From Sordaria brevicollis (lineage: Eukaryota; Ascomycota; Sordariomycetes; Sordariales; Sordariaceae): a DNA stretch of 64,000 bases. Location of the stretch: assembly GCA_033439795.1 (NCBI GenBank), contig JAUTDP010000007.1, forward strand, positions 3,162,001 to 3,226,000, in the 5' to 3' direction. Shown here in pieces: positions 10,769 through 22,621 of this stretch. The notes under the pieces are model-generated. The model did not search any database. It was not told the DNA's origin and saw only the letters and a list, made by a program, of their open reading frames with translations. Made by a program: the position numbers and the translations under genes. Position 1 is the stretch's first letter, and each line of letters opens with the position of its first letter.

Positions 10769-13700
10769 ATTGGGCTAAGTTGAAGAGCTCCTATGCTTGA
10801 TCTGGCTGCCGTAATTCGATATGTTTGTGAATATCGAAGGTGATGCCTGAGCTACGTATAGTGTGGTGATTTCAAGTCAACTTGCTTCTGAAGTGATGTC
10901 AGCATTAAGATCTCGGTGCGGAGGGTATGGAGAAGAAGACGAAGTTGACTGGATTCTTAAGGGAAGAAGTTGGAAAATGGCGGTAGTCAAGGATACTATG
11001 GTGTAACAAACCGGAGAAGCCGCAGGGGGGAAGATTAAGTAGGGAGGTCCGGGAGGCTCTGAGAACGTGGGATAAAATGTGGTTGCTAATCTAAGCCGGC
11101 ACACCCATGTCACTTGGTGTAAGTGACGGGAGGTACGTACATTTGCTATTAACAATGGCGAGATGCGTGCAGGGTCTCGGCTTGTGACTTCTGTCCGACT
11201 TTCACTCTGAACTTCCAGGTTTTCCGGATGAACTTGACCGTTTGTGCTGCGAGGCGGTCATATGGCAAATGGAAATACAAGAGGGAAAGGAAGGGATCAA
11301 TAAGTGAAGGGACGTGAGAGGGAGGACTGGCAAATATTAATAACAATTGAGGGCCGGCACCCAAAGAAAGAAAGACCGGAATGGCGACCGGCAGACCCTG
11401 ACCATCCTGGCCGGATCCATGCCGTGGCTACATTGTAAGGTGCAGTGATAATGTACAGGCACACTACCTACAGCATGAGCGACCGGCGAACGCGGCCTCG
11501 AATGAGTGCGCAATTTGATGTGAAGGAAGGACGGGAGGAAGTGGGAGTGGCCCGTGGAAAAGGCCCAGTCTCGTACTTGCCCATCAGTCGAGAAACCTGA
11601 GAAGAAGGTGTTGATGTGGATGTTGCTGCAACTGTACTTCACGATCCTTGCTCATGACCCAAAGGATCACCAAAGGGAACGGAAGCCACTCAATGACAAA
11701 GGAGAATAGGCGACAATCTTTATGTATCGATTGTCCACGGCGTTTATGAATGCGTAAACGAATAATCCGGAAGGCTCCTTGCGATCTTATATTCCGCCGC
11801 CAACGGCCATATAGACTTGGAGGGAGCAGTGCCTTTTCTCGACGATTGGTTTAGGTTGTAGAAGCGACGAGCTGGAGGCTCCTGTCGTGAGAAGAAAGAA
11901 GTGTGGAGCTTTTGACGACGAGCGGTCGGAAGTTGCATCCAGGGATTTACATGACGGGAATGGACGGCCGGGAGCAGTTGTTTGGCTGGATGGGGATAAA
12001 AGTGGGGACCCTCGCCCTGTTTGACTGCCGTGAACTGTTTCGCCACAGACTGCTCTCTTCAACCTTACCAACTTCATCTGAACACAATAACTGGCATGAG
12101 AGCTTTTTTTGGTATTTCCAACCGCGCCGCGCAACTACAATCAAACTCGTACCGAAACTAAAGCCTTTGACTGTTGGCTGCTCGGCGGTTCGAAGAGATG
12201 TCATCTACAAAACCTCGTTCCCCATTTTGAACCTCATCCATTCATTGTCGTCAGCCGTGCTAAGAACTTATATCTTGACGCCAAACACTCCGGACACTTG
12301 TGAAAGAAGAAAGAAAGGCAGAGAGAGCAATCTCTGGGTCTTCAAGACACAACAAACTATGCCGTTCCCGACCCTGCTGTTGGGACATGGTTGCCATCAT
12401 TAACACAAGCAACCGAAAGCGGAAACGGCCAGTTGGTTGAGATGAGTGCTGGTATCACCCATCGAACAAATGGGAAGAGCGTCGCACCTTTCCCATATGT
12501 TGGGTCCAACTTGTTCAACCTTGCTGTGCTTGTGACATGTGCGGGCATTACGGGCGCAATATGTCGCACTCTCTCCATATCAGACGGCTATACTTGCTGT
12601 TGAGCACTCGGCGGTTGCGATGACAGTGGTGGACAAAGACCAGGAATGAAGGCGCTGGACAGCCCAAATTATGACAAAAATGGTACCTTACATCTGAGCA
12701 AACAAGGCACCATAATCCTCCCTGGCCCAAGTGGAAGTATTTGCAAGATCACGCAGGTGTTGGCTTGGTGGCTTTGCCGATTTTGTTCGGTTTGCTGTTC
12801 CACAAGCCACACAAGAATTATGTGTCGGAACCGCATGTAGAGCCAAGAGTGATGGGATCTCGCACTATTTGCTCCATGAGCCAACAGACTGTTCCTTCAG
12901 TTTCCAGTGAATCGGAATCGGCGGATTCTAAGACAACGCCGTTCATTCAGTCCCAAGACACCGGGCGTTGGGTTTGAGAAGGATCAGAAAGACTAGGCGC
13001 TTTCAAAATCAAACCCACCACGAACCACCAACACGGCGCCTTATTCCGACCTGAATCACCAACATCTACGGAATTATCTCGACCGTGTAAGTTTGAAAAC
13101 CTCACCCACGGAGCTATGAGCATAACCATAAACTTATCAGGGGGCTGTTCGGCTGTTCTCACTGTCTGAAAACAACCAATAGCAGTTGTCCGAGCCCTCT
13201 TGGTCTCCCGGTGGCTTGTTACTCCCAGTCATTCCGTGTCAACAAGTCTGACCCTCCAATCCAACGAAAGTATATAAGTTGATGTGTGTACCCAAATCCT
13301 TTGTGTTTTCATTCTCGTCCCGGTTGTGATGATCTGGCATCTCGCCATCGGCCTAGCTCGACCTTCTTGCTTCCAAACTCCAAGCGAATAGGCATCCATT
13401 TACTGGATATGGCCATGCATTCTACGGCCAAGCGGCCATATCTTGCGACCTTCCTCCGTGGCAGCATCATCTCCTCACATCTTCGTCTTCAACCATCACT
13501 TATTATGAGCACTTAACCAGATAGTTAATCACTTACACATATGCAGCTGCCCGGCGGCCACAACCCAAACCTGACCAAAGGTGTTAACGAGGGGAACTGG
13601 ACCGACCTGACCGGCGCTCTGCTGCCCTCTCTGCCGACCATTGGTTGCGATTGAATCTTGTTCTAGGCAACTTCGGTACCCGAACGGCGGTGAATAGTTG

Positions 13701-14579
13701 CCAATCATCCCACTTTTAACGGCGGTCCCGGTTTTGGGCCGCATCCCTTCTCTCATAACATCCCCCACTTCCTCCGGCCACGCCGATAATTAACCCGGCC
13801 GGGCCACCGTTACGGTGACCGCTTTTTCTTCCCGCTCCTCTCATTCAATCCAATATTCACGGATGAATCGAACGTTCTCGTTACCTAGCCCAACGCCCGG
13901 GACAGATAGGTGACCGATGACTTCTCCAGGTGATAGTCCAATATGATCCAATAATATCAAGTCTTTGCACACGGAGTCAGGCGCCTGAGCCCGGCGGTCG
14001 CATCGACTTCAACCACCCACCACTTCCGCCCGCATGTCCGGAGGTCCTCATCCTCTCCGGAGCGGCCTCTCAGTCAGGTCGAGACCTGGCCGGGTAGAAA
14101 GTGACCGGCATTGTTTCTATGCACACGTGACTCGGTATTCGTTTGCGTTGATGTGTTCCTCTGTGTGTCTGTCTTGCTTCAGGAGCATTGGTGCCTAACT
14201 GCCCGTCGTTGTCGGGTTCCTTCACTGAAGACAAGGGGAAAAAAACGGAAACGAGGGATCATTGGAAACAAGGACAAAAGAGAAAAAGTGAATGGCAAAT
14301 TTTCAAAGTCAGTGAGCCTCAAAGGATCAATATCAGGATCAAATGCGACCAACTGGTCCAATTCGCATAGCCACCACCACCAACCGCCACAACCAACAAT
14401 ACCAATATTATCACCAACACAACAGCCGGTTTCTCGTAGAAGCATAAAAAATGATTGTCAAAGTGGGAAAGACAGCGAGCGGGATGTGGTATTTATTAAT
14501 CCGGTCACTTTGACGAACTCGCTCAAGCAAATTGCTCCCTCAACTGCGAAAATCGTGAAAACCAAAAAAAATCAACTTG

Positions 14580-14653
14580 AAAAAAAAAAAAAAAAAAAAA
14601 AAAAAAAGACACAAAAAAGACGAATTAAAAAAAGAAACAAAAAAAAAAAATTG

Positions 14654-14685
<32 letters not shown>
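14580..14685. repeat. Long poly(A) tracts
   Basis: About 28 consecutive A at 14580-14607 and about 32 at 14654-14685, with A-rich sequence between them. The 199-codon open frame crossing this (14111-14710) is a poly-lysine artefact. Exact tract lengths are vulnerable to sequencing error. Confidence 0.9.
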
Positions 14686-14686
<1 letters not shown>

Positions 14687-14748
14687 AACAACAACCACCC
14701 ACCCAGATAGCACCCGCGGTGAACCATTAGTTTTGTCCCTGGAAACTC

Positions 14749-14953
14749 TTTTTTTTTTTTTTTTTATTGGTGTATGTGTGTGTCCGACGGGAGCGTTCCC
14801 CGATACCGATACCATAAGGTAGACCGGCTACTTTGGCAGGGACTGGAGACCTCTTATGTGTACTCTTCAATGTGCCAGTTTTCCCGGTCCGGACTTTTGA
14901 GGGTGTGTTAGAGTTTCCGAGACTCAAACGGTAGACCACTGCGCCATCTGACC
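14749..14953 (-). mobile_element. SINE-like segment: tRNA-like head and A-tail (candidate)
   Basis: On the minus strand, 14953 to about 14912 reads like the 5' half of a tRNA. It has GGTCAGA as a possible acceptor 5' strand, a box A-like TGGCGCAGTGG, and the stem-loop GAGTCTCGGAAACTC with T33-type loop order. No matching 3' acceptor strand or convincing TTCGA T-arm follows. Instead about 150 bp of unrelated sequence ends in a run of 17 A (T on +, 14749-14765). Head plus body plus A-tail is the layout of a tRNA-derived SINE. I found no target-site duplication and no box B, so a tRNA fragment beside a simple repeat is an equal possibility. Confidence 0.3.
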
Positions 14954-15419
14954 AAGCGGCTGTTGTTGTTGAATGGAGGTACTGACTGGGGCCCTTAAAT
15001 GCTTGGGTTTAAGGTTGAGATTGGGATGATGGCCCGGAAGGGGTGGGAAGGAGGTGGAAGGTGCGGCCGGCTGGCACGGGTGCGGGTGCGGTAGGCATGC
15101 CCTACCGGTATGAGAAGGAAGGTGCGGAGGCAAGCTCGAGTGCCCTGGTTTAGCTCTGGAAGGAGCGGTGGAGTTGTAACAATGATGAATACCTCTACCT
15201 AGTTATTCTATCGTATGCCGAAAAGAAGATAGTAAATTAGGTAGCGTAAACGGCACACAAGCAGAAGGTATTTCCCATTCGCAAGTCTGACTTTTTCCAT
15301 CTGAGCATCCCTACTCATGCCCTCATCATCATCGTCACCTGTGCTCCTCCTCCGCCTCTACACTATCCAGAGATTCCATATCGTTGTGCAAAGATGCAAA
15401 GCGGTTATCCATCACCCTA

Positions 15420-17676
15420 TCACCTATACGCTCCCGGACTAGACAGCCTATGCCTTTCTCTCGAGCGCATATCATCTCTCGACCCCCACCTTCCCTCCCT
15501 ACTATCCCTGGGATCTCTGTCCCTATCTCTGTCTCTGGCATCTCTATACCTGTCTTGGGTGTCTACCCTTCCACTAAGCATCGACCCGCCGCTGCCGCCA
15601 GTCCAGTCCCTATCCCTGATATCTGCCCGACTACCCGTCCGCCTCTCAAGCTCGGCTTGGGATAGGTACGGACTACCATGACTGGCCTTGCGTGATGCCG
15701 TCGCTGCTCTACCGCTGCGGCTGCTGTGCGGTGAAAGGTCGAGATCGTCGTCGTCTTCGACATGTCGTTCACGATGTTCGCGGTCGCGGCGGAGAGTGCC
15801 GGTGGAGATGCCACGGCTTCTTTCCCGGTCACGATCCCGGTGGCTGCGTGAAGAAGTAGTGGGTTCGAGATCGTCGCTGTCGAGAGACTCACGGTAGCGG
15901 TCTCTATCACGGGTGCTGCGGTCTCGAACGCGATCTCTGTCATGATCCCTATCTCGGTCGCGGTCCCGGTCGCGTGATTTCATCCGGAGGTCTCTGTCGA
16001 CTTCTCGTTCCTCCAGTATCCTGCTTTCTTTGCTCAGTCTCTTTGCCCGTCGCCGTCGTTCGACATCGTCTTCGGAATCGGTTTCCTCCGACTCGTCAGA
16101 GTACCTGTGCCGAGAGTCGCGGTATAGCCCCCTTGCGGCAAGGTCGGCTCCCGTTAGTCGGTCGCCTTTTATGCTCCTGGATCGACTTCGTCGGTCATCG
16201 CCCACGGCGGAGACACCTGGGATGAAGTTTGAGAACTTGTCCTTGAGGCTGGAGCCAAAGCTCTTCCTCTTCGAGTCGTCGGCCCTTGATGCCGTTGCCG
16301 GGATTACTGTGATAGGCGGTTCTCTGCGCGAGTAACCGTGGGATCGCGGTGAGATGCTGCGCCCGCCCATGGCCGCCGCTCGAGAGGTGGGGATACCGTC
16401 GGAGTTGAAGACGCGATGGGACACGGGAGGCGGCTCTCGAGAATCTCGACTGCTTCTGCTGTGGTGACGCCTTCCTGATCTCGAGATTGCCGGCTCGTCT
16501 TCTCCATCGGATGAGGAAGGACTGGTGTGGTGACGAGGTTGACTGTGGCGGCGAGGAACTGAGATCCGGTCGGTGCGAAGCGGGATCTGCATTGACTGTG
16601 TCTCCTGAGGGACGATATGTGGGTAGTCATTAAAGCTGGGACGGCGACTTGTACGCTCCTCCTCCGGCGGGAACACCTTCCGTGACGGGGCATATCGACC
16701 TCGGCCAATATGATCGAGAGGGTCTAGATCAGGATCGCCGGCCCTTTCACGTTCTGGCTCTCTAGGCCGTTCTGGGGATCGCCGAGGATCGTATCGATCT
16801 GGCCGTGGTTCTGGAGGACGAACGTAGGAGACTGGAACAGGGTTGGAGCGAGTGTTGAAGTAGTCGTATTCCTGCGGCATAGATGGTTTGGGCCGGACGT
16901 GTGAGAATGGAACCTTTTCGTCGGAGAAAGCGTCCGCTTCGGGGTCAACACTAGGCGCTTCTCTCTCCTCCTTTGGTTCCTCCCTGGTTGTCGCCTCAGC
17001 ACGAAGTTTGGTCGCACAGCTTTGGTGCCACCGGTCGGTATCCTGGTCGGTATCCGCGGGGAAGACTGTAGCTGGCAAGTCGTCCGGAAACACGCTTCCA
17101 TACTCCGGGTGCTTCAAGGCCCAGTTCTTAACTGCAAACTGAATAATCGGGACATGAACTTGTGGTTCTAGTAGGATCTGGATTGCCTGCCACCTTGCAA
17201 AGCCTTTGACTGTGAGTGCCGGAATCGATGGGGCCGCAAAATCGTCCTCGGTAGGCAAAAGCATATGTTGACATCCTTGAACCTGGTAAATGAATGAGAT
17301 AGACTGAGGCGGCATGTTTACAAAGAGTCCTGGTTTGGATGGTCAGCATAAAGGGGGCGCTTCTCAAATATCATGTCACAACTCACTGTCGTAGTCATGA
17401 CCTGCAAGCTTATAAAAAGCTGCCATCTTGGCAGGAGCAAGATGCTTCTCATCTTTGTCTCCAATGTCATTGATCTGCGGTCGATTAGCAATGAAATTCA
17501 GGACCTATATTCAAAGAAAAATAACCTACAATATGTAAAGCAAGTGCTCTCAGAAGAGCATCAAGCAACGGTTTGGGCTTTGGTATCGGGATTTCATCTG
17601 GTTTTGGGTCATCGTACATGTACCCGTAGAAGATTTCCTTGACCTTCCCATTTGTCTCGGTTGTCGGAGAAGCCAT
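15420..17676 (-). CDS. DUF7514-domain protein with Arg/Asp/Ser-rich tail
   Basis: Exons (minus): 17676-17530, 17474-17387, 17329-15420; 714 aa. Both introns (55 and 57 bp) are GT-AG, and the joins give a continuous conserved domain: YGYMYDDPKPDEIPIPKPKP, then LLDALLRALALHI, LAPAKMAAFYKLAGHDYD, SISFIYQVQGCQHMLL and PALTVKGFARWQAIQILLEP. I recognise this as the fungal domain annotated DUF7514 (residues about 15-190), of unknown function. The remaining 500 residues are disordered and highly charged, with Pro/Arg/Ser runs and long Arg-Asp alternations (DRDRDRDRDHDRDRVRDR) like those of RS/RD-rich RNA-processing or nuclear-speckle proteins. That resemblance is compositional only. The ATG at 17674-17676 opens exon 1 in frame with the conserved segment. 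Confidence 0.85.
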
Positions 17677-19464
17677 GGTGATAATGTCTGTTTCATGCCA
17701 CCTTCAACTGTAAGGTAGAGGAGTCGAGGTTGGCCGTAGTCAGTGTAAAAGACTCGCGTTCAGTGATATTGTCGTCCTCAATCCAAATCCACCAGAGATC
17801 AAAGGCCTAATGGTAGGTTGAGAACGAAGGCAGTCAAGAGCCGACTAAGATGATGTAACGAAATCAGAAGCTCGGATTAAGGCCAGGCTGATGCGGATGC
17901 GCAGATATAAGGTACCGGCACATATAGTACGGCAGGGAGCCTGAGTAACGCGAGCCTGAGTGTTTTCTTGGAAAGCTGCATAAAATGACTGAGGCAGAGT
18001 GGCTCGACAACTTGTTCGGGGCTCCCGAAACACAGACACTCAGGTAGAAATATCGGATGGCCCAATTTCTATAGGCGAGATGGATTAGGTAAGTCGGGCA
18101 ACGACTGCAAGAGCCTTGTGAGGGAATCTTATGAAAAGTTGAACTCTGATGTGAAGAAGAAAAGACTGTCAGCCGGGTTAGGTATCACTCGAGCAACCTT
18201 GGGGAGATCCAACCACTGACAGGCACACCGGCTTCTTGTTTGAGGTAAAGCAACGCTGGGATAACACAGGCTGAAAAGAACACAACCAACGAAAACTGTT
18301 GGAAGCAAGTGTCTCCAGAGACGATGCTTCGAGAAAAGGGGGAAGGGCTCAAGTAGACTTGGCGAGAGGTTGTGTGGTTGCTTATGACTGGAACGGCGAG
18401 AGGGCACCAACTGAGGTGAGGATGCAGAAAGATGAGGGCAACAAGCAATACCAGGACGGGTAGCGAGCTAAGAAACTGGTGATAGGCAGGTCTTGGACAG
18501 GCTGACGGGTTAACGCTGGACACGTGCACCCCGCCGTTCAGATCAACTGTGCTGTGTGAGGTGACAGTGGTGCTTGTCTGATTCCAAGCCTCCAATGGCA
18601 GCTCTCAGGGACCAGGCAGAATCCGGTTCTCTCGAATTTCCAAGATTCTCGAAGTGAGAAGGACACCTTAGAACCCTCTTGATTCCACCATATCCCGAGA
18701 CCCTGCGTTTGGTGTGAATTTGGAACTTCGTAAACTCGACGAAAAAATGACTTGCCAGCCTCCCTGAAGATCATACGCGTCCAACTTTGGCCAAGGCATC
18801 ACGGTTGTTCCAACAAGGCGAAGCGATCAGCTCATCCATCCGGCAATCGACAATTCTCTCGGGAGGAGCCAAGAAAGGCGGGACAGGAACCCGACGTGAC
18901 TCTGTTGCATCATCGATGGTGGGGCACAATTCGAGCAGTGGAGGCAGCCCTGGCAGCCTGATCTTGAGGGGGTTGGTGAGAAGAGGGAATAAGGGTTAGG
19001 GTAATCTGTGCAATTGATATTCTCAACTTCTCACATCGGCCGTTCATCCAATCTCACAATTCATCCCAACCACATGAACCCAACTTTACACATGGGACCT
19101 ACGTCTACCGTGTAACGTTGTGTTAAAAATGAGCACAGATGCCCGCATAGTAACGGATTCACGACAACTTGCAGTGAACCAATAGCTCTTTCTCAATACA
19201 CAGCCCTTAGCAGCACATGCTTATTTTCTCGTTGCAAGTTTACTGTTCGGGACTAAGGTGAATATGTTCCGGCTCCGGCTCCTACACGGCGCAAAGCCAA
19301 TCCGGGATGCCCAGATATTGGCACAGACGCGGAGCGGGCTCCGTCAAGTGGAGCCCGGATTCGGACGTCAAAAACTGACTTCATCTCCCAGCCAAAATTC
19401 AGAGATACATCGGCCAACCCCTTGTTATCGCTCCCATGTGCCTTCAGAAGCCTCCAGCTGACCC
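17677..19464. other. Intergenic: promoter of DUF7514 gene and 3' flank of GNAT gene
   Basis: 1.8 kb without a supported gene. A telomere-like AGGGTTAGGGTAA lies at about 18988-19000. Short overlapping frames around 18130-18780 have no recognisable content. Confidence 0.55.
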
Positions 19465-20181
19465 TCAGTTCCTCCCAGGGAAGTACCTAAAAGTAGGCAA
19501 ATCAATCCAAACCTCCTCCTCATTCGGCCTCGACTCCTTGTCCTTCCAAGTAAGAAAGTGTTCAAACCCACATTTCTTCAAGATGTTCTTACTCCTCGCA
19601 TTGTCTTCCGTCGTCATCGCAATCAGTCGCTCTTCCACCACCTCGTCGTTTTCCCACTTCTCATAAATCCCATCCTCCGCGCCTCTCAACGTCCTCTCAT
19701 CGCACTTCACCGTCACCACCTGCCTAGGCAGCGCCTTCCACAGCCCCAACCAGGCCTTCACAAATTCGGTCGCGATGCCCTGCCCCCACGCCTCTTTCCT
19801 GAACATGTAGCCTAGCTCAGGCCATCCGAAGCTTGAGGCGCTGTTGTGGCAGCCGCCAATGCCGACCAGCTTATCGGGTTCCTCTTTGAAGCAGATGGCG
19901 AAGTTGAACGTTTTACCGTTTCCTTCGTCCGTGAGGAAGGTGTCTAGCTTGGCTTTGGTCTCGTTGATGTCGATGTCAGGCCTGCCGGCGGACGTCCAGA
20001 TCATGACCTCCGGTTGAGTGCGCAGCTCGTGCAGCGCCTGTAAGTCGGAGGCCGAGAGAGGTCGGAGGAGCAGCCTTTCTGTGTTGGCCCATGGACGCTC
20101 TGAGATGGGCGGGAAAGGGAAGCGCGGGAGTGTTGTCCTCACGGTAATGAAGGAGTCGCGAACTGGTGCTGTCTCTGCCAT
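19465..20181 (-). CDS. GNAT-family N-acetyltransferase
   Basis: Single-exon protein of 238 aa of the RimJ/RimL-like acetyltransferase_3 group, which transfers acetyl from acetyl-CoA to an amine; the substrate is unknown. Visible family features are TERLLLRPLSASDLQALHEL (first strand and helix, about residue 35), KLVGIGGC (beta4), then PELGYMFRKEAWGQGIATEF near residues 120-140. The last contains the motif A-type Q/R-x-x-G-x-G/A acetyl-CoA loop in the form WGQGIAT. NARSKNILKKCGFEHF near residue 200 is the C-terminal motif B helix. An acidic insertion lies between beta5 and the C-terminal motif. There is no signal peptide, so cytosolic location is likely. ATG at 20179-20181. Confidence 0.88.
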   Translation of the reverse strand: MAETAPVRDSFITVRTTLPRFPFPPISERPWANTERLLLRPLSASDLQALHELRTQPEVMIWTSAGRPDIDINETKAKLDTFLTDEGNGKTFNFAICFKEEPDKLVGIGGCHNSASSFGWPELGYMFRKEAWGQGIATEFVKAWLGLWKALPRQVVTVKCDERTLRGAEDGIYEKWENDEVVEERLIAMTTEDNARSKNILKKCGFEHFLTWKDKESRPNEEEVWIDLPTFRYFPGRN

Positions 20182-20810
20182 TGTGTTTGATGATAAAGGG
20201 TGGACGATAAAGGTAAGATATAGCGATATAAGATGATGGAAAGGTAGACAATTACGTATGGTAAGTCACATAAAATGAGTCCAGAACAAAAGGAACCTGG
20301 GGAAAAAAAAGTTCAGAGATTTCTCAGTGGGAAGCGAATTTTATGTCTGGTATATGCCTACCCATACATCTACTGCCCCCTGCCTTCAGCCTTCGGTGAT
20401 GAGTCAGGCCGCCCAACGGGTATAAGTCTTCCAGCAAGTTCCCGGTCACGTTCAAAGTAGCTGCAACGGTCCCTATGCCAAACCGCACTTTCTTAAAAGG
20501 TGGCCAGCTCCTGGAAGTGAAGTGTTGGGTCGCCTCAGATATGAGAAAGCGTCGTCTCCAAACCAAATTTCACCCGGCGTCCGCGTAGCAGCTCAGGTGT
20601 TATCTGCTTTTCCCCGTCGTCACAGACACAAGCAATGGCATTGCTGGAGCACGCAGTCTAGGTGTATGCGGCATCGAGTTGCAGAACGAAACCAACCACA
20701 TGCTTGACCATTTATTCATTCATGCTCGTACTAGGGAGCAAATGCAGGATATCCCATTTCCCGTGTGATGAAAACCTGAACCTCCCAATCCCAGCCACGA
20801 TAATAAACGC
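20182..20810. other. Intergenic between GNAT start and eL20 3' end
   Basis: 629 bp: promoter of the GNAT gene and 3' flank of rpl20. Nothing else is recognisable. Confidence 0.55.
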
Positions 20811-21883
20811 TTAAGCAAAGGTAGCGGGGCGCTTGGCGGAGAAGATCTTCTTGTTGGAGATCTTGGGGACGCGGTGGGGAAGAGGGAAGGAGAGCTTCTT
20901 GGTGACAAGCTGCTTGATGTAGGGGCGCTTGATGTCCTCGGTCTTCTCGAGCTCAACGACCTTGAGGATCTGTAGTTGGGGGTTAGCATGCTGGCGGTTT
21001 CGAGACATGGAGGATGGGCGCAACGTACGTGGATGGACCTGAAGCGGGCACGGTGGCGGGCAGCCATGTCGGAGTAGAGAGCCTCGACAGCGGCGGTGCG
21101 GGAGAGCTCACGGTACTCCTTGTACATGTTGTGGGTGCCAGAGCGAGAGTCGTAGCGGATCCAAACACCGAAGTTCTTGACCTTCAGGGGGTGCTTCTCG
21201 GTGATCTGTAGATGGTTTATTAGTTTGCTATCCTCCAGATACCCATACTGATCAGACGCTGCTACATACCACGTTGCAGGTGACGATCTCGCCGGTGGCC
21301 TTCTTGACCTTGCGGAGACCGCGAAGGAAGTACCAGAAGCGGGACTTAGCAACGACCGCATTGGGCGCGAAGATGCGCATGCGGTAGAGGGCAGGAGTCG
21401 GGTTGGACTCGGTGGGCAAGTGGCGCCCGATGACCTGGTACTCCTGGAGACGACCTGAAGCATGACGTTAGCTGCTGCTTCATCACCACTATCGTCGCAG
21501 TCCCCACGCGGCCCCAAAAAGTGACATTTTCGATATCGGTTTGGCTCCGTCGAACATCGGTTTCGTGTCGGTCGTCATGGTATTGTAGAAATCGTCTGGT
21601 GAAATTCGAGAACGTTCGCCCGGCTTTTGTCGCTCGAAACAGCCAATTTCCCATGAGGATCCATATCTTTTTTGGTTTCGAACATGTCTGAATTCTGGAT
21701 AACCCCAAAACCAGTCCCTGCAGCAAATCCACCCGTCCAGTCGTGTTATATCGAAAGTCGCATCTCGTCGGGCAGTCGGTTTTGCGATCGGTGTGTTGTT
21801 CGACGTTGTCACATTGCCGTCGCGATATTCACACTTTTGCAGGGGCCGGGACGACCAGAAAAAAGAATCAATCGCTTACCCAT
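20811..21883 (-). CDS. rpl20: 60S ribosomal protein eL20 (L18a/L20)
   Basis: Component of the large cytoplasmic ribosomal subunit. Exons (minus): 21883-21880, 21454-21270, 21205-21029, 20969-20811; 174 aa, the normal family length. Exon 1 is only ATGG; joining it to GTCGTCTC gives [17 protein letters not shown], the conserved eL20 start. Exon 2 continues through [18 protein letters not shown], exon 3 through [19 protein letters not shown] and [12 protein letters not shown], and exon 4 ends with [17 protein letters not shown]. All introns are GT-AG; intron 1 is long (425 bp), a common trait of ribosomal protein genes. It is divergent from the Csn12 gene. Codon use is strongly biased to C-ending codons, as expected for high expression. 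A stray C-box-like GTGATGA lies in intron 1 but no partner D box, so I call no intronic snoRNA. Confidence 0.97.
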
Positions 21884-22621
21884 CTTGTCAAAAATTAGCG
21901 ATGCTCAGGAAGTCGTTAGAATGCCAGGGAGCAAAGACTTACTGTGATTATTCGTCGCTAGGTACCGCGAGAATTTCGTTCTGTTGAGCTGAAGGATGTC
22001 TCGAATTAGCGGGCACGCGAGGAAAAAAATCCGGGTGTGCTTGTTAGGGCTCGTCGTGCTCGGACCAAAAATTTCTGGGCCACACAGCCTTCAGCCACAC
22101 CCATGTGGCGGTGCGCCAAGCAGCCCCTCGCTGTTTACCTCCTTCTTCTGCAAGTCCAAAGGTGGGGCGGCAGGCACGCCTGGGCCTGGCCAGGCAACTG
22201 GAGTTCGACGGACTGGTGCCAGGGAGCATCCGTCCACGACGAACGACCAACAACTGGACTGCAACGATGCAGTGAGCTGAAAGACCAATCACATTCCAGA
22301 TTCCCATCTTTTTAAAGCTGCAAGCGTTCATCAACTTTCACTTTCACGCCGTCACTCCTCGCTTTAAGCACCGGCGCATTTCACTTTTACGTAGCAGTTG
22401 ACATTCTTTCACATTGCTTTCGTCTGGACATCCAAGCCGACGTTGATCTGGCTTACCCTGTCTATCAAGAAGGCTCCCTGTTCTCAGGAGACAAGGACGT
22501 CGAGAAGCTCCAAAGCTACGTAGTTTAGGCGACCACCCTTGCGCCCAGGTCCCGTACAACAAATCAACCACGACATATATCTGCCAGAGTACGGCTCACA
22601 GTGATCTCCAAACGCACAACC
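21884..22621. promoter_or_regulatory. Divergent promoter region of rpl20 (-) and csn12 (+)
   Basis: 738 bp separate the two start codons. Nothing else is encoded here, so the segment must hold both promoters. I cannot assign individual factor sites with confidence. Confidence 0.6.

Larger units (their letters stand above)
10769..15419. other. Large gene-poor intergenic region (4.65 kb)
   Basis: Between the start of the unknown gene (-) and the 3' end of the DUF7514 gene (-). No open frame here is supported by family resemblance. It holds an orphan TATATAAG at 13271, a 13-bp palindrome CACCGTTACGGTG at 13805-13817, two long A-tracts and a SINE-like segment (listed separately). A small multi-exon or non-coding gene could hide here. 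Confidence 0.5.

Noticed and set aside
14111..14710. 199-codon plus-strand frame
   Set aside because: Second half is poly-lysine from A-tracts; first half has no recognisable content.
18985..19002. Telomere-like AGGGTTAGGG (also near 3252 and, reversed, near 63561)
   Set aside because: Only one to two repeats each and in ordinary flanks; too short for an interstitial telomere.
21479..21486. C-box-like GTGATGA in rpl20 intron 1 (minus strand)
   Set aside because: It lies about 30 nt from the 3' splice site with no D box after it, so no C/D snoRNA can be built.
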